From Pterois miles (lineage: Eukaryota > Chordata > Actinopteri > Perciformes > Scorpaenidae): a stretch of 64,000 bases of DNA. Positions within the stretch are counted from its first letter, which is position 1, and every line of letters starts with the position of its first letter. A model generated the notes under the pieces. That model was not told where the DNA came from and did not search any database. It saw only the letters and a program-made list of their open reading frames with translations. Shown in pieces: positions 33,884 through 44,290 of the stretch. Where the stretch lies: contig CAMQGK010000299.1 of the NCBI GenBank assembly GCA_947000775.1, positions 16,233,501 through 16,297,500 on the forward strand, in the 5' to 3' direction. Both the position numbers and the translations under genes were made by a program.

Positions 33884-34498
33884 GTGCATTGTATTTTGCC
33901 ATACTTCTCAGAGTGAATGCACTTCTGCACTCAAAATAGTAAGTTTAAGTATAGAAGTATGCAAACATCTTGTTGTTTTGCAACCAGAAGTGAAATGAGA
34001 GGGTGGAGCTAAGTACAACGCTGCATACGATGTTTTTACATGATCCAAATTTTTTCAATTAACTTGAACTAAAAACTCAAAAATGAAACAAAAATTAAAA
34101 TACAAACACGCTGTGGTAGCGACCTGTCAATCACAGAGTAGCCCTGCCCTAAAGCATCCCCTGCTTTATGGTCTATTGGACCCTAAATGGGATTGAGACC
34201 ATAAACTTATGTTTACAATGTTTACTGAGGTAATAAATCAAGTGAGAAGTAGGCTCATTTTCTCATAGACTTCTATACAATCAGACTTCTTTGAACAACC
34301 AGAGGAGTCGCCCCCTGCTGGCTGTTAGACAGAATACAGGTTTAAAGCACTTCAGCGTTGGCTTCACCTCTCAGACCTGGAGGTTGCTGCCTGTTAGTTA
34401 TTTGGAAGAGGAAACGACGGAGAACAGTAAAATCAAGATAAGATCAGATAAAACTTTTATTGATCTCCAGAGGGGAAATTCAGTAGTTGCAGCAGCAC
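33884..34498 (+). repeat. rep-C copy 2
   Basis: Direct repeat of 28831-29533 about 5.05 kb downstream; see that entry for shared landmarks. Its tail reads 'cttttattgatctccagagg...cagcagcac' and continues past the shared end into an A-rich stretch (34505-34620). Confidence 0.88.
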
Positions 34499-34907
34499 AA
34501 GGACAGAAATTGTACAGATAAATAGAGAAATCAAAATGAATAAATAAGGCAAGTTATATACAAAAAACTAAAGTAAAAATATAATAGAAATAAGAAATAG
34601 AAAACTATACAAGACACCAACCATACTACAGTTTAGCGATTTTGCTGCTTACCGTGTGAGTACACAGTACCACAGCTATGAAAACAGCACCCAAGTTGAA
34701 ACAAATGGACACGATCCTTTAAATTTAGGATATGCTCTTTCTCGCAGCCTCACACTCAAAACATTTTATGGACTTACAGCAATTACCGAGCAATGTATGC
34801 CAGGTCTAACCAGAATTTAAAACAACAAAATAGTGCGGCAAAATCACAGATTTGCTTGCAGGGGGGCGAAGTAGGCATGGATGTATAAAGAGGACTGGAT
34901 CCAGAGC
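34499..34907. other. A-rich tail and unassigned stretch
   Basis: After rep-C copy 2, an A-rich segment ('aataaataaggcaagttata', 'gaaataagaaatagaaaact') resembles the low-complexity end of the same retroelement tail. Nothing else supported. Confidence 0.4.
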
Positions 34908-35410
34908 TGGAGGCGAGGCCCCCTATGAAAGTTGCTCAGTGGCGCATGAAGACAAAATGGCTTCTGTGTGGAAAAGTACCCGGATCTTCTGGGGTCTTCC
35001 GGGTCTTATTGGGCCTGACTGCACATGTCCGATATGTGCAGTACTGCCCGTTCGGTCACATGACTCGATCACATGGTCCCAACATCACAGCTTGTGCTGT
35101 CGTCACGGTCTGGGTCTCCATACACACAAACAGAGGAAGGAAATAACTCTGGATTCAACTATAAATGTGTTTTACAACTTTTAGGACCTGAGGATTTAAA
35201 TAAGGGCTATCAGAGTGTTTGTACTGCAGAGTTGGTTTACCGCTAAAGAAATTATCTGCTGAGTTGCAGACGTCTCTTTCTGAATGTAGGTCTATGAGAA
35301 AAAGTCTTTTTGGGCTCAATGACGTCACGTGACGGACACGTAAGTTGTAGTACCACCGGTTGGCCACTACAAACATTTAGATCGACTGGTGCTCTTCCTG
35401 AGGGCTTGGC
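34908..35410 (-). repeat. rep-B copy 2
   Basis: Aligns with 13838-14315 in the same orientation (given as minus to agree with the THAP link in copy 1). It includes 'ccctatgaaagttgctcagt', 'gaggaaggaaataactctgg', 'caatgacgtcacgtgacgga' and 'gtagtaccaccggttggcca'. No THAP-like frame was found next to this copy. Confidence 0.8.
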
Positions 35411-36372
35411 CTAAATCTGTGCAAGCTTGCTGACTGACTTGAGGGAGTTAAATGTGCCGGACAGAGGAAATGGAGGGAAGCTTGGAGAGCGATTGTGACT
35501 GACTCAGAGGCACCAGAAGTGGAAGAAGTGCCTAAGTGGTTCCCACAGGATTTTGTGAGGCTGTGGTAGATGGACCTCAGACCTTCTCGGGGGGCTCGGG
35601 GGGGCGTGCTTCCTGTGAGAAAATTTTGTACATTTTTAAGTTAAATGCATCAATCTGGTGAACTCTGAGAGCGAAAATAAGAGGCTGGATCTGTAAAGAA
35701 TGTTGTGCTCTTGAAACAATTTACTCATGAACACATTGGCTATATAAATGCGAATGGTGATGACACGGCAAAAGTCACACCCACAGAGCGTGGTAAACGA
35801 GGCAAGGTTTGTGTTTCAAGACCGGTCAGGTGTATTGCCAACATTGCTGCAGACCTCTGACGCACTGAGGACAGTCTGGTTGGAAGTCGTGGCGGATCCC
35901 TATCCTTACCCGCGGTGAGAGAGAGCGCAGCGAGCATTGAGTCCATGGCAACAGGTGCTTGAATCACGAGCCACCTTCACCCCAAGCTGACCTTGGACCG
36001 GTGGTGGGGCACTGTAGGAAATGCCCCGGGCAACTGTCGGTCTCATGAGAGGATCCTCCCCAGACCCGCCAAGTTGAATCTGGGCAGATTTACAAAAAAT
36101 ATTTTCAGCTTGAATGTAGCGGACTGGATGTCAGAACTCTTTGATTTCATTTTAATTACACAGTGGTTGATTAGAATTGGATAAAGATTGGACACCATAG
36201 GCTTAGACATCATCACTAACATTCAGTGACCCTAATACCTGACTTAGACATTAACACTTTATTACCATAACACGTGAAAGTGCCGGCACCAGTGGACTGA
36301 CTAGCGCTACCACATTCCTGGCTGGCTACTGTGTTAGCAGCTATGAGAAGTCACTGCGTCACCAAACTGCTA
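35411..36372. other. Unassigned stretch
   Basis: 'gatggacctcagaccttctcggggggctcggg' near 35570-35605 is G-rich, with a run of adjacent G tracts (35589-35605). It could fold as a quadruplex but is short. No gene supported. Confidence 0.4.
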
Positions 36373-36380
36373 CATCCAAG

Positions 36381-37205
36381 AATGGACGCACCGATAGGAC
36401 TTTTTCAGTCCTGATACTGATAGCAATACTTGGGCTTTGGGTCTCAGCTGATACAGAATACTGATCTGATACCAGCTTTTAACTAATAAGCTGTGTGTCT
36501 TGTTGTGTGGAAGTGACTGGGGTCATTTTATGTGTAAGGCAACAGGCTTGACTTAAACATTGCTTTCATAACTTTGTAAAACTAAATGACCAATAAATAT
36601 CCATCCATCCATAACCGCTTATGCCATTAGGGGTCACGGGAGGGCTGGCGCTGATGCCAGCTGGTATCGGGTGAAGGCGGCATATAGGTTCACCCTGGAC
36701 AGGTCACCAGTCCATCGCCGGGCACATAGACGCAGACAACTATTCACGCTCACATTTACACCTGCATCTCTTTGGACTGTGGGAGGAAGCCGGAGAAAAC
36801 TCACACTAACACGAGGAGAGAATGCAAACACAGGACCCCGAATTCGAACCTGCAACCCTCTTGCTGTGAGGCGACAGTGCCAACCACTGCACCACCATGC
36901 AGTTCTGTATTATTAGAAACTGGTCCACAAAAGAGCAAGGATTTCTGTATTAGTAAAATCGTACACCAGCAAATCTTCAATAAGACTTACAGTTCAGGTA
37001 TAAACACTTTTAATGCAGCAAGAAACTGGTCAAAACTTTGACAGGAATTAAAATTACAGCATACTGTATAATGTGTATAGTACAGAAACAAAGAATTTAA
37101 TTGGATAGGTCGTGGTCAGGCCCCATTGTCACTGATATCCGATCCAGATGTGTGAGTCAGTATCGGCCCGATATCCGATCCAGCGCTGGTATCGGCGCAT
37201 CCCTA
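36381..37205 (+). mobile_element. hAT-type MITE ('gatgcaccgata' ends) with nested SINE
   Basis: The left end aatggacgcaccgatagga and the right end 'ggtatcggcgcatcccta' are inverted counterparts of the family end tagggatgcaccgat. The subterminal region is full of tcggatatcgg-like words ('gatatccgatccag' twice near 37130-37180). The flanking octamers (catccaag and gaaccaaa) match at only 5 of 8, so the duplication is eroded. The left half matches the fragment at 7478-7730. A minus-strand SINE interrupts the centre. Confidence 0.82.
36598..36902 (-). mobile_element. S1 SINE-like copy nested in the MITE
   Basis: Minus-strand copy of the repeat at 17388. The head (from 36902) reads ctgcatggtggtgcagtggt, with B box caggttcgaattc. 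The body includes 'cctcccacagtccaaagag', and it ends in (ATGG)n adjacent to the MITE's 'aataaat'. The MITE sequence continues on both sides, so this insertion is the younger. Confidence 0.85.
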
Positions 37206-38231
37206 GAACCAAACATTTTCTCCGAAGACTTGTGGATGAGCCTTAAATCCTATTCACTGATCCCATATGAGGCAGTACGTTAAATTTCTGATCCAGTGTA
37301 CATTATTTTCTCACATTTACAATATAAAATCATGTTCTTAACAAAAGATGCTAATGTGCACGTCTGTAAATAAAATTTAGTGAGACATGATGTGCTAAAA
37401 TGATTCCGGCTTTGAATTAAATGCCACCCAGATCCTCTGTTTGATGTTACTCTTGTGTCTCTCTCACATGTGGAGGCACATGCATCCTTTTTAGTGTAGA
37501 TTATTTACACATGTGGCTCCAGAGCATTGTGAAGTTATCCCATGGCACAAACAGAGCGTAATGACAGCCTTGTTCATTTGTACTGGCTAATCTCGCTGCC
37601 CCCGGTGACATAACTCCGCTGGGTTTGGAGTCATTGTTGTTGTGCACTTACAGTGAAGTATGAGCTAAACCAAAGCAACCAGAACTGAATTCATTATTTT
37701 CATCGGTTTGGGGGATGTGGTTTGTCTGTTTGCAATTTTAGACGAGCAGGGGGAAAAAGATTTGTGTGTTTGTGTCACTGCTGACTATATTCTTGGTGCT
37801 GATTATGCTGGACGTTGACATGCTGAAAGGTCAAGGTTCAGCCAAAATGAAATATTGCTTGAACCTAACATGACAGAGGTTATCTATCTTTTTCTAAAAA
37901 AAAAAAAAAATCCATTAGGTTGCCTCAATAGATGACATGAAAATGATTATTACTGAGGTGAGGTGTTCAAAATGTCAGAACATTTGGTCACATACTGCTC
38001 AACGCTGCCTCCTAAAAATATCATTCATATACTGTTCAGTGCTATTAATGCTGCTTAATCAACTTAATGAGGATAATGTATATTGAACTCCTCCTGGCTA
38101 AAGTGGGATTAATGTTTTTATGGTTATAATTAGACCACTCAAAGCAACTTGGCTAATGTTGGGGAAAGATCACCGTCTTGGTTAAATGTTGAAAACGCTG
38201 ACTGAAAGCATGTTTTCTTTTTAAAACATTT
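37206..38231. other. Apparently single-copy stretch
   Basis: No gene or repeat copy recognised. There is a 14-bp poly-A at about 37897. Confidence 0.45.
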
Positions 38232-38638
38232 AACCAAAATAGGGCTGCACAATTAACAGAAATTTTATTGAAATCGCAATATGTCTTACTGTAATTTTCA
38301 TATTTCAGTATGTAGGAAGTATGTTTGTCAAAATGCCATTAAATTAAATATTATGGTCCTGGCCTACACATCATAATCTACAGACTTAAATAATAAAATA
38401 ATAATAAAATAAACTAAAAATAAGATAAAAATAAATAAATAAAATAAAATATCTTCGTTTGGTACAGCTCCCTGTAAAAATCACACTATAATCATTTTAT
38501 ATAATATGTTTTTCAATGAAAATGAGAACACTGATGTAAAAATGATCGTTCCCTGTTATATCGCAAATCACATTGCAACAGCAATATCTGTCAAAATAAT
38601 TATAATTTTTTTTAAAATTGTGCAGCCTTAAACCAAAA
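38232..38638 (+). mobile_element. hAT-type MITE, copy 2, with perfect target duplication
   Basis: The body is 38240-38630 (391 bp), with ends tagggctgcacaatt and its mirror aattgtgcagcctta, flanked by the identical octamer aaccaaaa (38232-38239 and 38631-38638). Length, ends and 8-bp duplication fit a non-autonomous hAT element. Inverse-oriented homologue at 6889-7232. The interior carries an A/T-rich simple tract (aataaaataataataaaata, about 38390-38450) not present in the other copy. Confidence 0.92.
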
Positions 38639-38827
38639 CTAATCTTTCCCCAATTTAAAGTATTTCATAAATCTAAAGCTAACACATGAGCCGAGTGTCT
38701 GGTGTCAAACCCTCCTTGCTCTTAATGTGATGTTATTATCAGTTTTAGTCTTTTGGTTTAATTTTCAGGTTTTAGGGCAAATTAAACCTTCAGTAGACAT
38801 AATGATTTTGAACAATCTGAAAAATAA

Positions 38828-39212
38828 GATTAAAAAAATCTAGCCGGACTGAAGACTTTGACCAATCATAGGTCATTTCAGAGAGAGAGAGAGAGCGCGT
38901 TCCTATTGGCTGTGCTACTGGTGGGCAGTGCTTGGTATTTCCACAACTGATCTCAACATGGCTGCCGAGTCACAAACTTGCTCATTTTACACCTAAACAG
39001 TAACTATAAGATGTTTCTGAAAACATCTGAGAGAAATAGCCATCGCAGTAACAGAATATTGATCCATATTTGATCAGCGCTGCCTAGTTTGACCATTTGA
39101 TTGGAGGTGGCGAGTGATTGACAGCTGCTCAGAGATGGCAGCTGTATGGCAGACTCCAGATCAGCTCTGATTGGTTGGTTTTCCTCTGGTCTGTGAAATC
39201 TTGCAGATACCG
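38828..39212 (+). repeat. rep-D copy 1
   Basis: It shares, in inverse orientation, 'aaaaatctagcc', 'ttgaccaatcataggtcatttcagagagagag', 'gttcctattggctgt', 'cagtaacagaatattgatc', 'tgatcagcgctgcctagttt', 'gattgacagctg', 'cagctctgattggttg' and 'ctgtgaaatcttgcagat' with 54888-55095. This copy is longer, with about 140 bp in the middle that the other lacks. It contains a short (GA)n at 38881-38895. It is non-coding; the class is unknown. Confidence 0.85.
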
Positions 39213-40197
39213 TTAGGACACAGATTTTTTCAGATTACCTCTCTCATTCACTACTGTCATGATGTAGTGACAGTTTTATATAAAAAAATACTTTTGAAAA
39301 TCATATTTCCTCCAATTCTACCCACAAATTGTAATTTGTTGACTTTTGGACAGTGTGGGATTGTTTTATTGTTGAAGTAATGTTTTTCTGTTGGATGATT
39401 TATGAAGAGCCCCATTTATGGTGAATATTTTGTTTGTCCTTATTTGCCTTTTTGTCGTTTTCTAACCTTTTCTGTGACCTAATTTTTGTTGTCCTTTTGA
39501 TTGGATAATTTACCCAGTGCATATGTCCTGTATGCACATGGTCCTATCACTTTTTCATACCTGATCAAAGTCACTGAGATCAAAACTTCATGAATAAATA
39601 TACCATTTTCCATCAAGTCATTAAGAACAAGAGAAGCCTCTCGAGGGAAGGCGGTAGGGGCTTATAAAGAAATGTCAGAAGAGAGCAGCACACATCCAAA
39701 CATTCCCAACACACCCACTACTCACAGTCGCATTACATGTGACAACACGTATTACATAAATGACATGCAGTCTGGCACACAAGCATCAGGCAGGTAGCTT
39801 TAACAAGCAGTCGGACAAACAAGCAAAGAAAAACAGCAGCAGTAAGCCGGGCAGCATGCAGGTCAGGAGATTAACACCTTAAAAAACATTAAATGGGATC
39901 GAAGCAGCTGTCACATTTCCTCCAAAATGTTGGTGGTGTGTTTTAGCGCTATGAAATATTTAAGATCTGTAAAAATTGCAAGCGTTAAACTTGTTGAGCT
40001 TCATATCTAGAATTAATCTTTTAGATTAAAATGTGCCTGTTTATATCAGTTATAGGGTTATTATAATAGGTACGATATTAGGTTAAGGGATCTTTAGTAA
40101 AGATGGGAATCACCAGCGGCCCCACAATATGATATCCTCATGATATTTATGTTACGATACAATCTTATTGTGTTTTTAAACATTTTGCGATGTACTA
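39213..40197. other. Unassigned stretch
   Basis: No gene or repeat copy recognised. Confidence 0.5.
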
Positions 40198-40805
40198 AGT
40201 ATTGTACGATGGAGCTTTAGGGCCACATTGAGAAAAAAAAAAGAAATCTGAGATTTTGATAAGACAGTCATAAGTTTATGAGAAAAAGACGTAATGTTAT
40301 GAGAATAAAGTCATAATATTATAAAGTAGTAAATTTATGTGTTAGTTTAGAGGGGAAATAGAGCAGCCTGTGAGAAAATGAGGACCGTGGAGCATCTTGT
40401 TAAGTTTAGTCTTAGGTTTCACAAATAAAAAATCCTTAAACTTTTCACACATCAGCACCACATTGTCACCAGTATCAGGACCTTGAAAAGACTGAACAAG
40501 AAACTATGTTTATGTCAATGAAAGAACCACATGGACCTGAAGGGAACTGCCTCTTCTGTGGAGGAGGAAATCACTTTTTCTTGTGAAGTTATGTCTCTGT
40601 TCTCGTAATATTATTACTTCTTTCTCATAAAGTTATGACTTTTTTTCTTATAAAGTTGTGACTTTATTCTGATAATACTGCGACTTTTTTTTTCTCGTAA
40701 AGTTATGACATTATTCTCTTAATATTACAACTTTTTTTCTTGTGAAGTTTTAACTTTATTCTCGAAATCTCAGCTTTTTGGCACTAATACTCTGCCGTAG
40801 TATTG
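40198..40805 (+). mobile_element. Inverted-repeat element with an integrase-like relic
   Basis: The element, about 40205-40798, has mirrored arms: the left begins acgatggagctttagggcca and the right ends 'ttttggcactaatactctgccgt'. Both arms then carry 'aaatctgagatttt'-type words and repeated 'gtcataatattatgagaata'-like units, with four or more units in the right arm (40590-40770). The heptamer agtattg occurs on each side (40198-40204 and 40799-40805), a candidate target duplication. In the centre (about 40400-40560, plus strand) one frame with two stops reads HHIVTSIRTLKRLNKKLCL and, a few codons on, KNHMDL. That resembles the helix-turn-helix region before the integrase-like core of a fish DNA-transposon protein (recall). 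It is a deletion derivative. Confidence 0.65.
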
Positions 40806-41789
40806 CAACAAGATGTATTGCGCTTTGTTCCCTTTTTTTCAAGGTATAATTATGAAGTTGATTAGTTTTCACTCTGTTCATCTCAGAGTTTTCATTCACA
40901 TAACCTTCAATGGACCTGAAGGTTCCCACCCCAGTCTTGAGTGTCCTTGTTATTGGTATTTAAGGATTCACCAGCCACAATCTCACAACCTACTGTGCTT
41001 CATAGGGCTACATCAGGACTTGATACCTGTGTAAATGGATGCTGTGCAAGGCAAACTAAAAATACACCCTTCTCCTTAGACAGATCTCCGAGTATACCAT
41101 GTATTATTAATTGTGAGCAGACCAGCAGCAAAGACATGACCCTGTATACCTCTCACTCACCCTCCTCATTACTGCCTGACGAGAGCTGAAACATCCCTTT
41201 AGGGCTCAGGCAATGCACTAATAGCTGCTGTCTGGTGACTGAGAGGTCTGGTGGAGAGCGCAGTCACCCATAGCATACCAAGCTCTAACCACTCATTCAT
41301 TCAGCCAGAACAAATTGACCTCACTAGCAGTAGCACCTCCTGGCAGCACGAGTGGTTGTGATGCAGGAAAAACAAAATGTATAAGTAATCATATGTACTT
41401 TACTATAAGAAGGCGTAAATGGTACAGCAGATAGATTAGCTGGCTTGTTGGATGCCGACGTTCCCCCTGAGGAATAAAAGGCTTGTTCAGAAATTCTCAT
41501 AGACCAGTGTAGTGTGTGGGTTCTCCATTAGTGCAGTATGTAAGAGCTCTGCACATCCACACTGCTGTGTAGTTATTCTGGCTAATTGGACCTCTTCTCA
41601 TGTGGAAGTTAGGACGAGCTACATATGCTGGGACTTTGGACTTAATTAAACTTTATATACTCAAAAATAACAACAACAGGGCAGTCAGGGAGCTGTCAAC
41701 CAAGCATTGTCTGTTTGTCGCAGCATTTAAATGTTTTACTGTAAGAGCTGTCAGTGTGCGATAATAGTGCACTGATGCAAATTAGTTTT
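40806..41789. other. Unassigned stretch
   Basis: No supported gene or repeat; open frames are 82 codons or shorter with no domain. Confidence 0.5.
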
Positions 41790-42412
41790 AAAACCACTAA
41801 TTTGTTTAACGCATTAACAATCTTCCAGAGGTTGACTCAGTTTTAAAGCTAAAGTGAAGCATCATATGAAACTAGAAAACCTAACGAATCCCTTGGTACC
41901 AACCAGGTCATACTAGCTCGTGGCGAAGGAGGCTAAATAACGCTCCAAACTTTCAGTAAATTTTAACAAGGAAAAACTGTCATGGCCATTTTCAAAGGGG
42001 TCCGTTGACCTCTGACCTCTAGATATGTGAATGAAAACGGGTCCAACGGGCACCCATAAGTCTCCCCTTTACAGACATGCCCACTTTATGATAATCAGTC
42101 AGTCTGGATCAAGTCATAGTCAAGTCAGCACTCTGACACACTGACAGCTGTTGTTGTCTGTTGGGCTGCAGTTTGCAGTTATGATTGGAGCAGATTCTTT
42201 ATGCTAAAGTCAGAACCTGTGAGGGTTTCTGGACAATATTTGTCATTGTTTTGTGCTGTTAATTGATTTCCAATAATAAATATATACATACATTTGCATA
42301 AAGCAGCATATTTGTTCACGCCCATGTTGATAAAAGTATTAAACACTTGACAAATCTCCCTTTAAGGTACATTTGAACACATAGAAAATGTGTGATTAAT
42401 TTGCGATATGGA
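41790..42412 (+). repeat. rep-A copy 4
   Basis: Plus-sense copy holding the full interior: 'tttaacgcattaacaatctt', 'catatgaaactagaaaacct', 'ggtaccaaccaggtcatact', 'cctctgacctctagatatgt', 'ctcccctttacagacatgcc', 'gggtttctggacaatatttg', and the right arm 'ctccctttaaggtacatttg' to 'gattaatttgcgata'. The left terminal arm is missing. It is the best template in this window for the uninterrupted internal sequence. Confidence 0.85.
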
Positions 42413-44047
42413 CTGTGGACTCTGGACTGGGGTAACCTGAGCCGCCGAGTGTAAAACTGCGGTAACGCTGTTCCCCTCGCTCCTTACCATAATCAAACTA
42501 CTTAACCACAGTTTCACAAGCGTGTCGGCGCACTACGGTGGCCGTCAGGTGATGTAAAAACGTGTCTCTCTCGAGAGCCACTGTTTGGTTTTGTCCGTTC
42601 TGGGCTACTGTAGAAACATGGTGGACTCTATAGACAGGACCTGCTCCCTATGTACTGTAGATATAAAGAGCTCCTTCGAAAGCTAGAACATGATTCATAG
42701 TTTAAGATGATTATATACTAATGAAAACATAATTATGAATATCATATTATACTTCTGCTAACAGATCCCTGATATGTCACAATCTGTTCCTTTAAAGCAA
42801 AAAAACTTGTCTATTGACACTTAAAGTATAATCTTGAGGTACTTGTTCTACTGTACTATACATTTCAAAAAGACTGCATATGACTGCTGTAATAAAATAT
42901 TTGTTTTATAAAGATAGTGTTTATCCAGTGTAATGGCAAAGTTACATATTTACCTTCAGTTACAGTCCTGAGAAGAAGTGTAACTCTGTGCTTCACAAGG
43001 GTAGGATTTATAGTATTTATATCTTTAACTTCATATCTGCTGTGTTGACAGCATTGGAACAGTAAATTAGGATTCAGCAGCTACTGTGAATATATTATAT
43101 AGGGAACTACATAAAGGACTAAGCCTAATGAATACAGATGAATGCATATGTGAGTTAGAGATGACTTGGTTAAATCATGTTGAGGGATTTTTTTTTTTTA
43201 GGTAAATTAATTTGTTGATTGCTTAACATTAATGTTTTTCATAGCTTAACTGTTATTTTTTTAAATATTGCCCTAGTTAAAAACACAACAAGAGAGTGTT
43301 TTCTTTGGTTTTCTCATTCCTACCATTTGTTATCATGTTTATTCAGCCATATAACATGCTGATAGCAAAGAGGAACAGTTGCCAAGTTCCCACAATGCAA
43401 TGTGCCGCCTGAACTATATGTTTCCCTGCATTTGTTGACATGGCAAATAAATGGTGCTTATTTCCAAGTAATCATTTCCTGATATTTACTTTGCCTCTCT
43501 GAAAGGAGCAGAAAGCATTACAGTGGCTCTTTATTGTAATGGGCACATTGAGGAAAAGACCAACATGTTGTTATTGTTGGACGTAAACAGAAGCTTGTGT
43601 CTCCAGTTTTGTCTTTACAGCTTTCAAGGAGGTGCAGCTCGTTTCTCCTTGTTTGTCTCCTTGTTTCTCTCCCTGCTCCTCTACATAACATTAAGACAAT
43701 CTCTAGTCCTTCTTGATGGCAAAGCTGTGTGATATCCTGATCATGATAAGTTATCAATGACATATGCCTGTACCCTAATATCACCAGCTGGTAGGTGAAA
43801 ACATCCACTGGCCAAGCATAGTTTGTCTTCTTGTGTCACGTGTACATTTGTGTCAGTACATTTCATTAAATTAATAAGGTTTTATGTTGAATACAAAACT
43901 AATAGAAATTAAACAATAATTCATTTGCATGTTTGTTTTGATTTTGTTAACAATGCAGCTAGTTAAATTCAAATATATTTTTGTATGTGTAAAAAGTGGC
44001 CTTTTGTCAAAGAACAAGATTTTGCATATGGGTCAAACAAAAAAACT
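42413..44047. other. Unassigned stretch
   Basis: No supported gene or repeat. There are overlapping 69- and 96-codon frames on opposite strands at 43518-43808, without domains. Confidence 0.45.
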
Positions 44048-44290
44048 TGAACCGGCTATCTAGCTAGAACCAGCCAGGCTAGCTAGAACTGGCCATGCTA
44101 GCTGAAATTCGCCCTGCTAGCTAGAACCGGTCATGCTGGCTAGAACCGACCATACTGGCTAGAACTGGCCCTGCTGGCTAGAATGGACCCTGCTAGCTTC
44201 AACCAGCCCTGCTAGGAAGAACCGGCCCTGGTAGCTATAACCGACCATGCTGGCTAGAACCAGCCCTGCTAGCTACAACCAGAGCTGCTG
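44048..44290. repeat. 19-bp minisatellite, about 13 units
   Basis: The unit is approximately gaaccggccctgctagcta, tandemly repeated about 13 times with units of 18-20 bp. Variation is concentrated at a few positions (ccgg/ctgg/ccag, ctagcta/ctggcta, ccatg/ccctg). The array is bounded by 'aaaaactt' on the left and 'gagctgctgattta' on the right. The period is not a multiple of three, so it is not a coding repeat. Confidence 0.95.

Noticed and set aside
44048..44290. CRISPR-like array (regular repeats)
   Set aside because: Units are contiguous with no unique spacers, and the genome context is eukaryotic.
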